64,000 nucleotides of DNA, from the NCBI GenBank assembly GCA_947652605.1, contig OX393581.1:47453924-47517923 (forward strand), in the 5' to 3' direction. A model generated the notes under the pieces. The model was not told the DNA's origin. It ran no database searches and was given only the letters and a program-made list of their open reading frames with translations. Shown here piece by piece: positions 12,061-22,933 of the stretch. This DNA comes from Elmis aenea. Taxonomy: Eukaryota > Arthropoda > Insecta > Coleoptera > Elmidae. The translations under genes were made by a program, and so were the position numbers. How positions within the stretch are numbered: the first letter of the stretch is position 1; each line of letters opens with the position of its first letter.

Positions 12061-13857
12061 TTCATGCTTGGTATGGTTTGTCGAAAGTTATAAAAGTATC
12101 GAAACATCGTTAAATTATCTTTTTTTTTTCAAATTTGCGAGACATTTTCTTTAACAAACAATTACAAATATGTAAATATGATTACCGTTACGATAACAAC
12201 TGGTAGAAAATAACTAGAATGTTAACTATGTAGGTGGCATTGAATGATTTTTATTCGATATTCACGTGAACACGTGAATATTTTATTCAAACACAACGTT
12301 TATTTTCGTCACGTGGAAAGTAATGTACATTGTTATGATAAATATTGGACAGAAAAGTTGGAGCTATATTTTGTTCATCATGAAGGCAGGGCCTGCGTAA
12401 GGGTATCTGGCGTCCCTAGGCAAAGAAAATTTGGGCGCCCCCATATATTGTTTAAATGTGCGTATGTGTCTATATACAGGGTGTTTCTTATACAGGGTGA
12501 GTCACGACGGACGCGTCGGAGTTTTATGGCGAAACGGTTTATATTTTCCAATTTCTGTCGCTGTTAGATTATGTAAGTCAATAAGGGCTACATTTTAAAA
12601 ATATTTTCAAATATACAGGGTGCTCCAAAAAAGAGTGCCATATCAAAGTTATACTTTTTCTTATGGAACACCCTGTATATTTTTACATTTTTGGATTTCT
12701 CTTTAAATTTAATTCAAAAAATGTAAAAGGTTATATGGGTCTAAAGTCAACCGTTCTCGTGAAAATTGCATTTTCATGAAAATACAGTATTTTCAAAAAA
12801 TTTCAACATTTGAAAACTTTGACAAGTCTGAAGAAATTCGCTTGGAGATAAGATTGACAATAGATTATGTAACACTTTGCACCACCTACATTTTTAAAAT
12901 ATTGTACAGGGCGTTTTTTACGCTTGGTCAAACTTGTGAAACTTTAAACATCGATAACTCATTTTTTTTAAATACAACACCCTATATTTTTTTGCACCGT
13001 CTTATAGAAAATTTAATTCTCTTTCGAAAACATTAAGGCTGTTTTTCACCTAAAATTGATATTTTCCGAGATATCGCGATTTTATTGTTAATTATTAGGG
13101 CAAAGTAATATTTTCAAGTAGGCTATGAAGGTAGACAGCGGTAATTTGAAACAATTGAAAGGAAAAACAAGAAACTTATAATTTTATCGTTTGACTACAC
13201 ACTTTTGACATATTTTTATAGGAAAGTTGTAGTTTTACCATCCTTACGTTTAAATAGAGATTTTTATAAATTATTTATGCATTTATTTATTGGACCAGAA
13301 GATAATTACTAAATCCTATAAACCATTTTTTGTCTGTTTACGATACGATACTATGACACTACCGAAAACAGTACCAACCATGTTTTTTTCTTTTAAATGT
13401 AAAATTAAACAAGTCAGTATTACTTTTTTTTTAAATCAGCGTTCCGTTCTCGTACCTAATACATTATCAATCGGTTTTTAGGACTTGGCAAACGATCAAA
13501 CTCAATTATATGAAAAATATTGTGGCTCTGATGAGAAACCTATATTTAACCCTTTCAGCCCGAAGACCGTATATTTCCGCAATAAAATTTTGGGACCAAC
13601 TGCCGAAGGCCGTGTTTTTTCGAACTTATTATATTTAGACGACGAACACCGTACGCGTCCGTTTGATAGGTTAAAATACGTTTGTTAGGCTCTATAGATT
13701 CGTGTAAAATCGTTTAAACTCGCGTGCATATCAGTGGATTAGTCAGTCTCAGTTTTAACGTGTTTATTGTGCTTATAGTTGATTTTATTTTAAAATACAA
13801 AGGTAATTATTATATTTTATTTAACAGTTTAGTAAAATTCCAACGGAAGAAGGAAGT

Positions 13858-13992
13858 AAACAAAAAGTTAGGAGATGCGTTGTTTGTAGTAAGCATGATA
13901 AAAGAAAAGAAACGTCGTATTATTGCAAGGATTGCAATGCTCCTCTTTGCATAATTCCTGTTTCGAAATTTATCATTGTAAACGTAATTACT
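13858..13992 (+). pseudogene. piggyBac transposase C-terminal cysteine-rich domain, remnant
   Basis: The frame RCVVCSKHDKRKETSYYCKD, then CNAPLC, continues after a one-base shift as PCFEIYHC. This C-x2-C ... C-x2-C ... CFxxYH spacing is that of the C-terminal cysteine-rich domain of piggyBac transposases, which binds the element ends. The frameshift and lost catalytic region make it a pseudogene. Confidence 0.8.
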
Positions 13993-14312
13993 AACAAACA
14001 TATTTAATTATAATTTTTTGAAAATAAACAGAAAAAATTGAATATGCATTTTGATTTCTAACAGTGTTGATCATTACGTATAATATTCGAGTAGTGAGAC
14101 CGCGGAACGTAGTTTGCCGAAGACAATTTGATAATTTCCTGTTTCGAAATTTATCATTGTAAACGTAATTACTAACAAACATTTTTGATTACAAATTTTT
14201 GAAAATAAACAGATAAAATTTAATATGCGTTTTTATTTCTAACAGTGTTGATAATTACGTATAATATTCGAGTAGTGAGACCGAGGAACGTATTTTGCCG
14301 AAGACAATTTGG
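13953..14312 (+). repeat. 181-bp tandem duplication inside the piggyBac relic
   Basis: CCTGTTTCGAAATTTATCAT occurs at 13957 and again at 14138. The two units remain similar to GCCGAAGACAATTT at their ends. The break comes right after the transposase C-terminus. Confidence 0.88.
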
Positions 14313-15167
14313 TACAATGACGAAGGCCGTACGATTCCGCAAACGTCTAAAATAGCCCGGCATACGGGCATTTCTAATAAAAAAGTAGTCAGGGCTGAAA
14401 GGGTTAAACGTAAAAATGGTAAATCTACAACTTTCTTATAAAAAAATGTAAAAAATGTGTAGGCAAACGACAAAATTATAAGTTTCTTGTTTTTCCTTTC
14501 AATTGTTTCAAATTACCGCTGTCTACCTTCATAGCCTACTTGAAAATATTACTTTGCCCTAATAATTAACAATAAAATCGCGATATCTCGGAAAATATCA
14601 ATTTTAGGTGAAAAACAGCCTTAATGTTTTCGAAAGAGAATTAAATTTTCTATAAGACAGTGCAAAAAAATATAGGGTGTTGTATTTAAAAAAAATGAGT
14701 TATCGATGTTTAAAGTTTCACAAGTTTGACCAAGCGTAAAAAACGCCCTGTACAATATTTTAAAAATGTAGGTGGTGCAAAGTGTTACATAATCTATTGT
14801 CAATCTTATCTCCAAGCGAATTTCTTCAGACTTGTCAAAGTTTTCAAATGTTGAAATTTTTTGAAAATACTGTATTTTCATGAAAATGCAATTTTCACGA
14901 GAACGGTTGACTTTAGACCCATATAACCTTTTACATTTTTTGAATTAAATTTGAAGAGGAATCCAAAAATGTAAAAATATACAGGGTGTTCCATAAGAAA
15001 AAGTATAACTTTGATATGGCACTCTTTTTTGGAGCACCCTGTATATTTGAAAAAATTTTTAAATGTAGCCCTTATTGACTTACATAATCTAACAGCGACA
15101 GAAATTGGAAAATATAAACCGTTTCGCCATAAAACTCCGACGCGTCCGTCGTGACTCGCCCTGTATA

Positions 15168-15835
15168 TTGCGAAAAAATTCAGGTGGTGATTCCTTATCA
15201 AAAGTTGAGGAAGGGGTTTTCATATATTTTTATTTCCTAAAACGTCTTCTTTCGGAGATTAACCCATGAAGGGGAACAGTGAAAGAAGGTTTTCATTGCA
15301 TGCACTTCCAAATATTCTAAAATAAAATGATTCATTTTGGTGGTTACCATGGTTTTTACATATTAAGTAAAAGTGACGGCTGTTTTCGTGTTTATTTGTA
15401 GGTTCATGTTGTTATTTTATTTTTTATTCAAAAACTATAAGTTTCCCGAGAACAATTAATAGGGAAAAAATGATTTTAAATAAATAAAGGCTTCAAAAAA
15501 ATTTTTAGATTGAAAAATTTTAAACCTTCAAAAAATTCTGATAAAAAAAAAACAACAGGGGTTGCACGTTTAAGCCCCTTGTGAAGGTAGAAGATGATTG
15601 AAAATATTACTAGGGGAAATCTTTTTATAATTAAAAAATATTTACCAAATGTCAATATCCTACATTTCTTCAAATTTGAGAAATAAAATGAAAACTTACT
15701 TTTACCGTTCGTTCCCTATACTCCGAAGGAAGGCGATTTCGGGAAGCATTTTATAAAAAATACCTTAATTTAATATTCGATTCGATACGAATTATCTCTC
15801 AAAGTTTTTCGAAATATTTATAAATCACGGGCATA
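15168..15835. repeat. Fragment of the TACAGGRTGTTTCTTA foldback family
   Basis: Starts next to the 2.7-kb foldback with GCGAAAAAATTCAGG. It shares TTCATTTTGGTGGTTACCAT and the CTTTCGGAG segment with 4034-5008 and 53248-55012. Ends are not clear. Confidence 0.6.
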
Positions 15836-16149
15836 TTTATAAATACATTGCACCATTATAACATTTTAATTTTAAAAAAATAATTAAATAACGTCAATAC
15901 ATTTGTATACATGTATCTATGATTTTTCTTATAAGGAAATCTGGCACCCCTAGGTAGGACCGGTTCTAGATATTTGGCCGCATGTGCGCAATTATTATTT
16001 GGCCACCCCTATCCAGTAAATAAAATAAAAAAATAAAAGTCATAAATATAATACGAAAATAAAATTTTTATCATATAACAAAAAAGGGAAAACATACATA
16101 GAAAAAATTTATCATATTATTTTACAAGACGTAAGTTTGGCGGGTTTTA

Positions 16150-16640
16150 TTGTGCGCAAATTCAACTATCAGATCATGCTATCAATTTCATCTAGTAAGT
16201 ACTTAGTTGATATAATTGCCAAATTTGTTAAACGCTCTTTCTTGTAACATTGTCGATCGTAAGTCGTTTTTTATTATGTTTAATTTCGAAAATGGACGTT
16301 CACTTGATGCTACAGAAACTGGTAAAGTTAAAATAGTTCTTAATACTACAAATAAATTCGAAAATGCTCCCTGAACATTATATTTTAAGATAATTGGAGC
16401 ACGTCGTACGCTTGTAAACCAACGTTTTCTGCTTTTCTATGTGCCCTTATTGGCAAAATTTCATGATGTAAATCGTATCTATCAATATCACATTGTTTTC
16501 TTTCTTCATCTGTTAATTTTAGATGAAGATCTTTGCATGATTTTAATAACATTTCAACTGAAATGTCGGCATCTAATACACAACCAAAAATTTGATGGTA
16601 TTCCTTTAGTGACTGAAATCTGGTCTAAATAAAAAATATA
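16150..16640 (-). pseudogene. hAT transposase C-terminal remnant
   Basis: The minus strand reads ILTLPVSVASSERPFSKL then IIKNDLRSTMLQERA, the diagnostic hAT dimerisation motif, followed after a frameshift by LTNLAIISTKYL. Upstream (about 16440-16560) is decayed transposase with DLHLKLTDEERKQCDIDRYD. Frameshifts and stops interrupt it. It is the coding remnant of the hAT at 12387-16822. Confidence 0.85.
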
Positions 16641-16822
16641 ATTAATGTTTTCAGTAATGCGGTCTAAAAGTAATAAATAGTCGATGGAATAAAAACAGTG
16701 GATAGATTTTGGCTGTCCCCCTATTTCGGCCGGCGAGTGCGGTGTACACCTTGTAAATACGGCAGAACCGGCCCTGCCCCTAGGCAATTGCCTGGACTCG
16801 CCTAATAGTAAAACCGGCCCTG

Positions 16823-18270
16823 CATCAAAGACAAAATTTAAACGTAAATGCATGCTGGTCGTAATCTAGATTTCTAAAAACGCCTGCAGTCCTTTGTTTA
16901 TACGGTCCAGTGGAATACGAAATCAGTTTTCATTATGTTACCACTCCCACATGTTTTATATGAGAAAAATGTGAGTTATTTTGGTAAAAGTAGCTAAATG
17001 TGCAAGCGACACAATGTAATTTGCAAGATATGTGAGTACATGATCCCATTGTCATGTTAAAATTATAATGTAGAGTAAAAGTTTTTGTCGGTACAAAAAA
17101 ACTCCCATAACTTTAAAGTTCAATGTTTTTAAATTTGAAAACAGCACCTAATTTTAATATGTTTTTGATCCTTATTAATTTTTAACTATGACGGATTTTT
17201 TCAACTAATTTAAACTTAATCATCAACAAAATTCACGTAAAAGTTTTCCAGAACTTTTGTATATTTTCAAAATTCGCTAAGAAGTTCAATAATTTTATAT
17301 TTAAATTAAAAATTAGAGTTTCACACTTCATGGATGTAATAAAACATCATAAAAATAAAATCCACTGAGATATAAGATGATTGATCACCGTTTTCTAAAT
17401 TATTCATTTGAAATGAATTCTCTAACAATAAGATCGAAAACGAAAGCAAATTATTCATCATAACATCCTTAAGATAATCTTTTTTATAAACTTTAATTGC
17501 AGAAACATTCTCATTACTCAAATGTAATTTGTATGAAACTAAATGTTGCCTTTGAATAACAATAATAATGCTCTGAATACGTGCTTGGATTACTTAATTG
17601 TTCTAAAAAAATAATAAACAAAATACTTCACACGAAAATACCACGTCATATATTTAAAACACTATGTGATCTAAAACATTTTACGTATTAGGTAACTGCA
17701 AGGACTTACAATGTTATCTATAATCATTTGCGAAAACTGCATATAAGTAACGTGTCGACATTCTGCAGGTTGGATGATCAGTGATAATTCACTGTCTAAA
17801 TTTTATAGAAAGTGCTACTTGATAAAATTTTAATGGCATCTTCATAAAAAGACTTTAGTAATACTTGTTGAGCTAAGATGTTATTTGCAGAAACGTTTTC
17901 TTTAATCAAACACCATCATTTATGAAGATATGTCATAACACTGCTGCTCATCTGTCTAATGAAGAGAGGCACATTCTTGGTTTTACAATACTCAAACAAC
18001 TTCGCCCATTCTGTTAACATTCACTGCTGTACATTATTTTATAAATTCACTGCTTTGAAATTCACTTATTGAATTTAAAATGTTAGCAAACACGAATGCT
18101 GTATGATTGTAGCTGTCAAAGTTAAAATAACAAAATAAACAATACTTTTATTAGTATTAAATCTTGAATTATTTGAGTGGTTCATTTATATAATAGGAGT
18201 TTCATTAAAGTTCAATACTCTTTTTTTATTTGAAGGAATTTGCACAATTCATTCTATTTGTGATTTGTGG
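16823..18270. other. AT-rich intergenic stretch, nothing recognised
   Basis: No coding signal or bounded element seen on either strand. Confidence 0.35.
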
Positions 18271-18271
18271 T

Positions 18272-18954
18272 ATACAGAGTGATCCACCATTGGGATCTCG
18301 TTGACGGTAAGAGTTACAAAGAAGTTTAAATTAGACAAATTGTTCCCCTTTTTGAGAGCTATGCAGTGATGCTTTATGTTTCATAATAGTTCCATAGCAC
18401 GCTAGATAATAAACAAAAATCAAAATGGGCTTTTTTTCAAAATCGTTAGTAACTCGGTTGTACTTGATGGTACAAAAATATTTTTGGGAAAAAAGTTGTG
18501 GATTTTCTTCATGTTTTCAATCATGTTTAAAGTGTTAGATTTTAAACATGGAAGCCATAGTTGGCTACGACCTCATAAAAAAAGCATTTTTCCCCTCTTT
18601 TCAATAATATAAGGTTTAAGGTATTTATTTTGACGTTTAGGCTCAAAACAAACAAAATTCATCAAAAAGTCCTTATAAAGTGCCATGAATTTAAACAATA
18701 TTGAAAAAATTAATTTTTTCATTTAACAGTGCGGGAAATTTTTTTTTTTCCAAAAATATTTTTGTACCATCAAGTATAAAAGTTATTAACAATTTTTAGA
18801 AAGTGCCCATTTGGTTTTTTGGTTATTATCTAGCTTGCCATGGAACTTTTATGAAACATAAAAGCATCACTGAATAGGTCCCAAAAAGGAAAACAATTAG
18901 TCTAATTTAAACTTTTTTCCAATAGTGGCCCTTCTATGTGGACCACCCTGTATA
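18272..18954. mobile_element. 0.7-kb foldback family, copy 1
   Basis: Ends TATACAGAGTGATCC and GGACCACCCTGTATA. Arms share TTGGGATCTCGT, a TTTTTGTTTATTATCTAGC-like block and a TCAAAATAAATAC-type block, arranged as inverted copies. Further copies are at 36164-36898, 49648-50389 and 60149-61027. Confidence 0.87.
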
Positions 18955-19148
18955 GATTAAACCAAAGAGAAAAATCAGTACTCGAGGGTTATTTCCAAAG
19001 CATTTAATAAACTTTGATGCCGTAAAAATATAGCATAAAGGAAAAACATTTAATTGCAGAATTATAGGGCACTTAAAAACCGTTTTTAAACACCAAAATT
19101 ACTGTATAAATAAATATGATAAAACGATAATGACCAATAGATACAAAA

Positions 19149-19290
19149 TACACTCCTTATCGGGACAGTTGGTCAGTAAAATTTTGGTAATGAAAAAAAA
19201 CTCTTCTTTATTTCCTTATATTTCGGATGTTTATTTTAATTTCATCCTTCATCAGAGGTAATAAACGAGTATGCTCGGTGAGCCACAATT
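19149..19290. repeat. Half-copy of the TCGGGACAG MITE
   Basis: Matches one arm of the element at 58497-58800 (CCTTATCGGGACAGTTGGTC; CATCAGAGGTAATAAACGAG). The other arm is missing. Confidence 0.7.
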
Positions 19291-19321
19291 TATCATATGG
19301 AGAAATGTAATCATATTATAT

Positions 19322-19618
19322 TATTAAAGGTTCATGAACACTTAAAAAAAAAAGGAGGAAACCACACTATTCAGACGTTTAAAATTGATAACAGATTAAA
19401 ATTTATATATAGAACAAACATAAGGGATAAATCCACAAATTAAAAATTGAACAGCTTAAATGTAACTACGGCATTATTGTACGGCTGTTCAATTTTTAAT
19501 TTGTGGGTTTATCCCTTTTGTTTGTTCTATATGTAAATTTTAATGTGTTATCAATTTTAAACGTCTGAATAGTGTGGTTTCCTCCTTTTTTTTAAAAGTG
19601 TTCATGAACCTTTAATAA
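19322..19618. mobile_element. Near-perfect palindromic MITE, ~295 bp
   Basis: ATTAAAGGTTCATGAACACT at the left returns as AGTGTTCATGAACCTTTAAT at the right. Mismatches between arms are few over ~130 bp each, with a ~30-bp loop at 19457-19483. The high arm identity suggests recent origin. Confidence 0.85.
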
Positions 19619-19757
19619 GAATCAACGCACAGCCTAGAATAAAAAATCACCAACGTTTTTTTTTTACAAAATTCTTTTAATCATGCTGTGTAAACAGAAA
19701 TATTAATTTGTTATAAAATATCTCGCACATTTCACTTTGGAGACCACTGCTCTAAAA

Positions 19758-19991
19758 CAGTGTTTACCAAAACGTGGTACGCTTATCTCAGGTGAGACGC
19801 GAAAGGGCTTCAAGAGATACTCTGGAGAAATTTTAATTTTAAATTAGGACTTTTTGCTGTAGAAATGTTGCTCGATAAAATAGTTTTATTTAAAACTACC
19901 CCAAACTAATCCTATTTTCGGCCGACAGGGGTGCGCCGGTAAGCTAAACTCTCGAAGGGGTTCAAGATGATTGTAAGTTTGGTAACCACTG
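19758..19991. mobile_element. hAT-type MITE, 234 bp
   Basis: Ends CAGTGTTTACCAAA and TTTGGTAACCACTG; flanking octamers CTCTAAAA and CTCTATAG (6/8). Non-coding. Confidence 0.7.
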
Positions 19992-19999
19992 CTCTATAG

Positions 20000-20745
20000 T
20001 ATAGATAGAAGAGTCTATGTACTATGTAAACCAACTGGCATTTCTTTTAAAAGAAATTTTTATAATATACCTACACCTAATTAAATTTTACACTTAATTC
20101 TTTATATTTAAATACAATTAGTGCCTTTAGCTCCATGGACAAAACTAAAAAGTGTTTATTCAAATTAATTATTCATTTACTATGGTTGCACGGAAGCTTA
20201 GCAACAAGTTGTTTATAAACTAGATTTCTAGCTATCCGAAAGCTGTACCGAGTATTTATATCGAATAAAAATATAATTTAAACGGCCGACTAATCACAAC
20301 TGAAGCAAAAATTTAATTAAGTATTAACGCGATATACAATTTCGATTAGGAAGGCAAAAAATCTGTATATTTTTGTACGCTTAGTTCGAATATAAAACGT
20401 GGAAAAAAAAAGTACTTAGGAAAGTTTTATGATATCGGAATGGATTTATTGAATTTATATCCGCTTTCTTAGCTAAATCTTTTGAATTTATTTCTTTAAG
20501 TTTGGTGACTTCGATAAACTGAAGGGGGCACTTGAGAAAAGGTCGAACATACATATACAGTGCAGTCTGTGTAACGTGGACTAATTAAAGACAAGATGTT
20601 GACTGTTTCGAGGAGTCAACGTTATTGAATAGGTAGTTTTTTGAACTGATTTAACTCTGTGGATTAATAAACATTAGCGAATTTGAAAACAACTGAATAT
20701 TAAACTATATAACTTTTATACATGCTAGAAAGATTATTCTGTCTT
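20000..20745. other. Intergenic stretch, nothing recognised
   Basis: AT-rich, without coding or bounded repeat signal. Confidence 0.35.
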
Positions 20746-20754
20746 TACTTTTTA

Positions 20755-21260
20755 TGTGATTCCTCAATTTTATTTGCAAGTTTTTGTTGAAAGGCAGCAA
20801 CTACATCTGGTTGTGGAGATAATTTTTTTCCAGTGATAGTCAGAAAACGTACACCATATCGATTCTTAAAATTTTCCAACCATCCTGAGCTAGCGGAAAG
20901 TGTATGTCAATTTTCTCGAATCTTCTTGTAAAAATATTTTGCTTCCTCTTCAGAATAACACCACTTAGTAGAGCATCTCGTTCTCTTTGTTGCAAAATCA
21001 TTAATAGAATGTCTTTCCATCTTGGTAAATTTCGAACTTCTTAGTGATTTTCATTTTCCTGGTGTAGAAAATGTCATAGCAACTGTTGAGGTAACTTTTT
21101 CTCCTTTTTGTAGGAGCACATACGGTGGATTTGGCTATCCCATTTTTTTTTTTTACAAAGTAGTCACTCCACATCGCTTCTTCCTTTTTAATAAAAGTTG
21201 TTTTTTTTTCTGACATAAGGTAATTTGGCTTCTTAGACGCCATAATCAATATAAAGGTAG
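20755..21260 (-). pseudogene. pogo/Tigger-like (CENP-B-type) transposase N-terminal remnant
   Basis: The minus strand reads KNGIAKSTVCA (helix-turn-helix). After frame breaks come EEEAKYFYKKI, GWLENFKNRYGVRFLTITGK and KLSPQPDVVAAFQ. This matches the order of the psq-type and Tc5/CENP-B DNA-binding domains of pogo-like transposases. The catalytic part is absent. Several frameshifts and stops show it is dead. Confidence 0.72.
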
Positions 21261-21808
21261 CCATACACGTGCAGAGAGTCCTCAAGGAAAAATCTGCAGG
21301 ATTCCCTTGACGATTTCCTCAACTAAACCCTCGCACCCACAAGGCGCGGAAAATCTTCAAGTTTTTTACTCTGGAATAAAATTGAAAATGTCATTCGTCC
21401 ATAAGAAAGTACGAATGAAGAGGGAAAAAATCGTCCCTCTTTGTTTTTTTGCTGTAAACGTAGCCGTTTTCGAGAAAATTAGCGCTAAAGATGCATTGAC
21501 AAACTCTGTTTATACACCTCAAATATTTTTTTTACTAAACTTAGTTGGCTAATGTCATGCTTGAAAAAAATTCTGAAGATGGTAAGCGGATGACCTGACT
21601 ATAAATCATACTTCCAATTACGTGTTTTCTTTCTAATTATCCAACAAAGTCAATGGGAAACACCTAAACATTTCGGCCAAGTTTGATAGTTCTAGCTTAA
21701 ACGGCTAGGACGTACCCATTTGATTTTTTATTTTTTTTTCTTGCAACTTTGGAGGTCTCTAACTTTGAAAGGAAGCATTTTCGGATAACAAAATATTTGA
21801 CAGATTGT

Positions 21809-22015
21809 CAGGGCCGGCGCCAGGTTACTTAGCGCCCTAGGCAAAACTTATTATAACGCCCCCTTTCACACAAATTTTCACAGAAATTAATATTTGTGAC
21901 AGTAAGATAATCGATAAACAATAAAATTTTATGGTGATTACACATTTTTGCGCCCCCCCTATGGATAGCGCCCTAGGCGACCGCCTAGTTCGCCTTAATG
22001 GTAGCGCCGGCCCTG
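21809..22015. mobile_element. hAT-type MITE, CAGGGCCGGCGC ends, 207 bp
   Basis: Left CAGGGCCGGCGCC and right GGTAGCGCCGGCCCTG are inverted. GCGCCCTAGGC occurs in both arms. Flanking octamers agree only 5/8, so the duplication is worn. Confidence 0.75.
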
Positions 22016-22933
22016 CAACTGGTCATCATTTTCACTCAGGAATATGCACCTACTTTTTGGCGGTGTATAATTGAAACACCCTGTATAATTCAAACATTTA
22101 CTAAAAGATAAGTAGTTTTGGCCTAAATGTTCATTCTAAAATTCTAGTATTTTCTTGAAGCTGGACAAAATGAGTCGTACCTTCCGTAAATAATAACGTA
22201 AAATTAAAATGAGGTGAAAGTAGTTAAGTGCATATTAAATTTTACTTAAAGTTTCTCTATGAAACTGCTAAATGATAATTTCGAAATTAAACCCGTTTAA
22301 GCAGAAAACAATACATGCCTGGCTTCTGCACCTAATAAATATATTACTTGCATTAAAATTTTAGATTAGGTTTGCATTAACCTTACCAGTTCAGTAGTCA
22401 AGAAAGCGTACCGGTTTTTTTTTTTCACTTTTCTTAACAATCTGCTGTATGCTTATTTACGAACAACAATTGTTTAAATCATAAAGCTACAATGTGTAGA
22501 AATTATTCTGTGGAGATCGTATTAATTCGTAATCAGGGAGTAATGGTTGTTCAAGCCCAAAACCAACACAAGATTGACTAATTAAGTGAGACGTTTGTTG
22601 ATGTAACGTGAGAACTGTATTGTGTATTGTTTTACTATAGCCACTTTATATTCGGAATATAATTCAACCTGATAAACTCCGATGTTTCTTTTCATTAATA
22701 CAGGTGTACTATTGTTTGCAGAGTGCAATAATATGAAATGAAAATTTAAAATGTATTCAAAATTTGTGCGAAATTTACATGCGAGGAAAAATAGGGAAAG
22801 TGAACTGTGGTTGATTAAAAAACATACTGAAAACGATTCTGACAGTATTAAATAAACGCATGGATAAGTAAAACAATAGAAATAAAATAGAAACTTCTCA
22901 ACACCCTGCAGTGTGTTACGCATGGCACGGTGG

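Larger units (their letters stand above)
13550..14403 (+). mobile_element. piggyBac-like element relic with TTAA flanks
   Basis: Perfect 12-bp ends CCCTTTCAGCCC ... GGGCTGAAAGGG lie inside TTAA on both sides (13546-13549 and 14404-14407), the piggyBac target signature. A transposase tail survives at about 13858-13990. It sits at the apex of the 2.7-kb foldback. Confidence 0.87.
12491..15167. mobile_element. 2.7-kb foldback element (copy 1) with TATACAGGGTGAGTCACGAC ends
   Basis: The left arm, about 12491-13260, returns inverted at about 14410-15167, for example GACGGACGCGTCGGAGTTTT against AAAACTCCGACGCGTCCGTC. The apex (13550-14403) is a piggyBac-like insertion. Copy 2 is at 40693-42980. 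Each arm contains an 86-codon open frame starting MKIQYFQK, which is a by-product of the repeat. Confidence 0.9.
12387..16822 (-). mobile_element. hAT relic with CAGGGCC ends, expanded by nested insertions
   Basis: Left terminus CAGGGCCTGCG, right terminus ACCGGCCCTG. Flanking octamers are CATGAAGG and CATCAAAG (6/8). It carries its own transposase remnant near the right end (16150-16640, minus strand) and a large foldback inserted near the left end. Related ends are at 21809-22015 and 22934-24742. Confidence 0.75.

Noticed and set aside
12776..14881. 86-codon frames starting MKIQYFQK at 12776-13036 (+) and 14621-14881 (-), with a relative at 40980-41219
   Set aside because: They lie in the arms of foldback elements and are duplicated because the arms are duplicated; no known domain, AT-rich, and the copy at 40980 is shorter.
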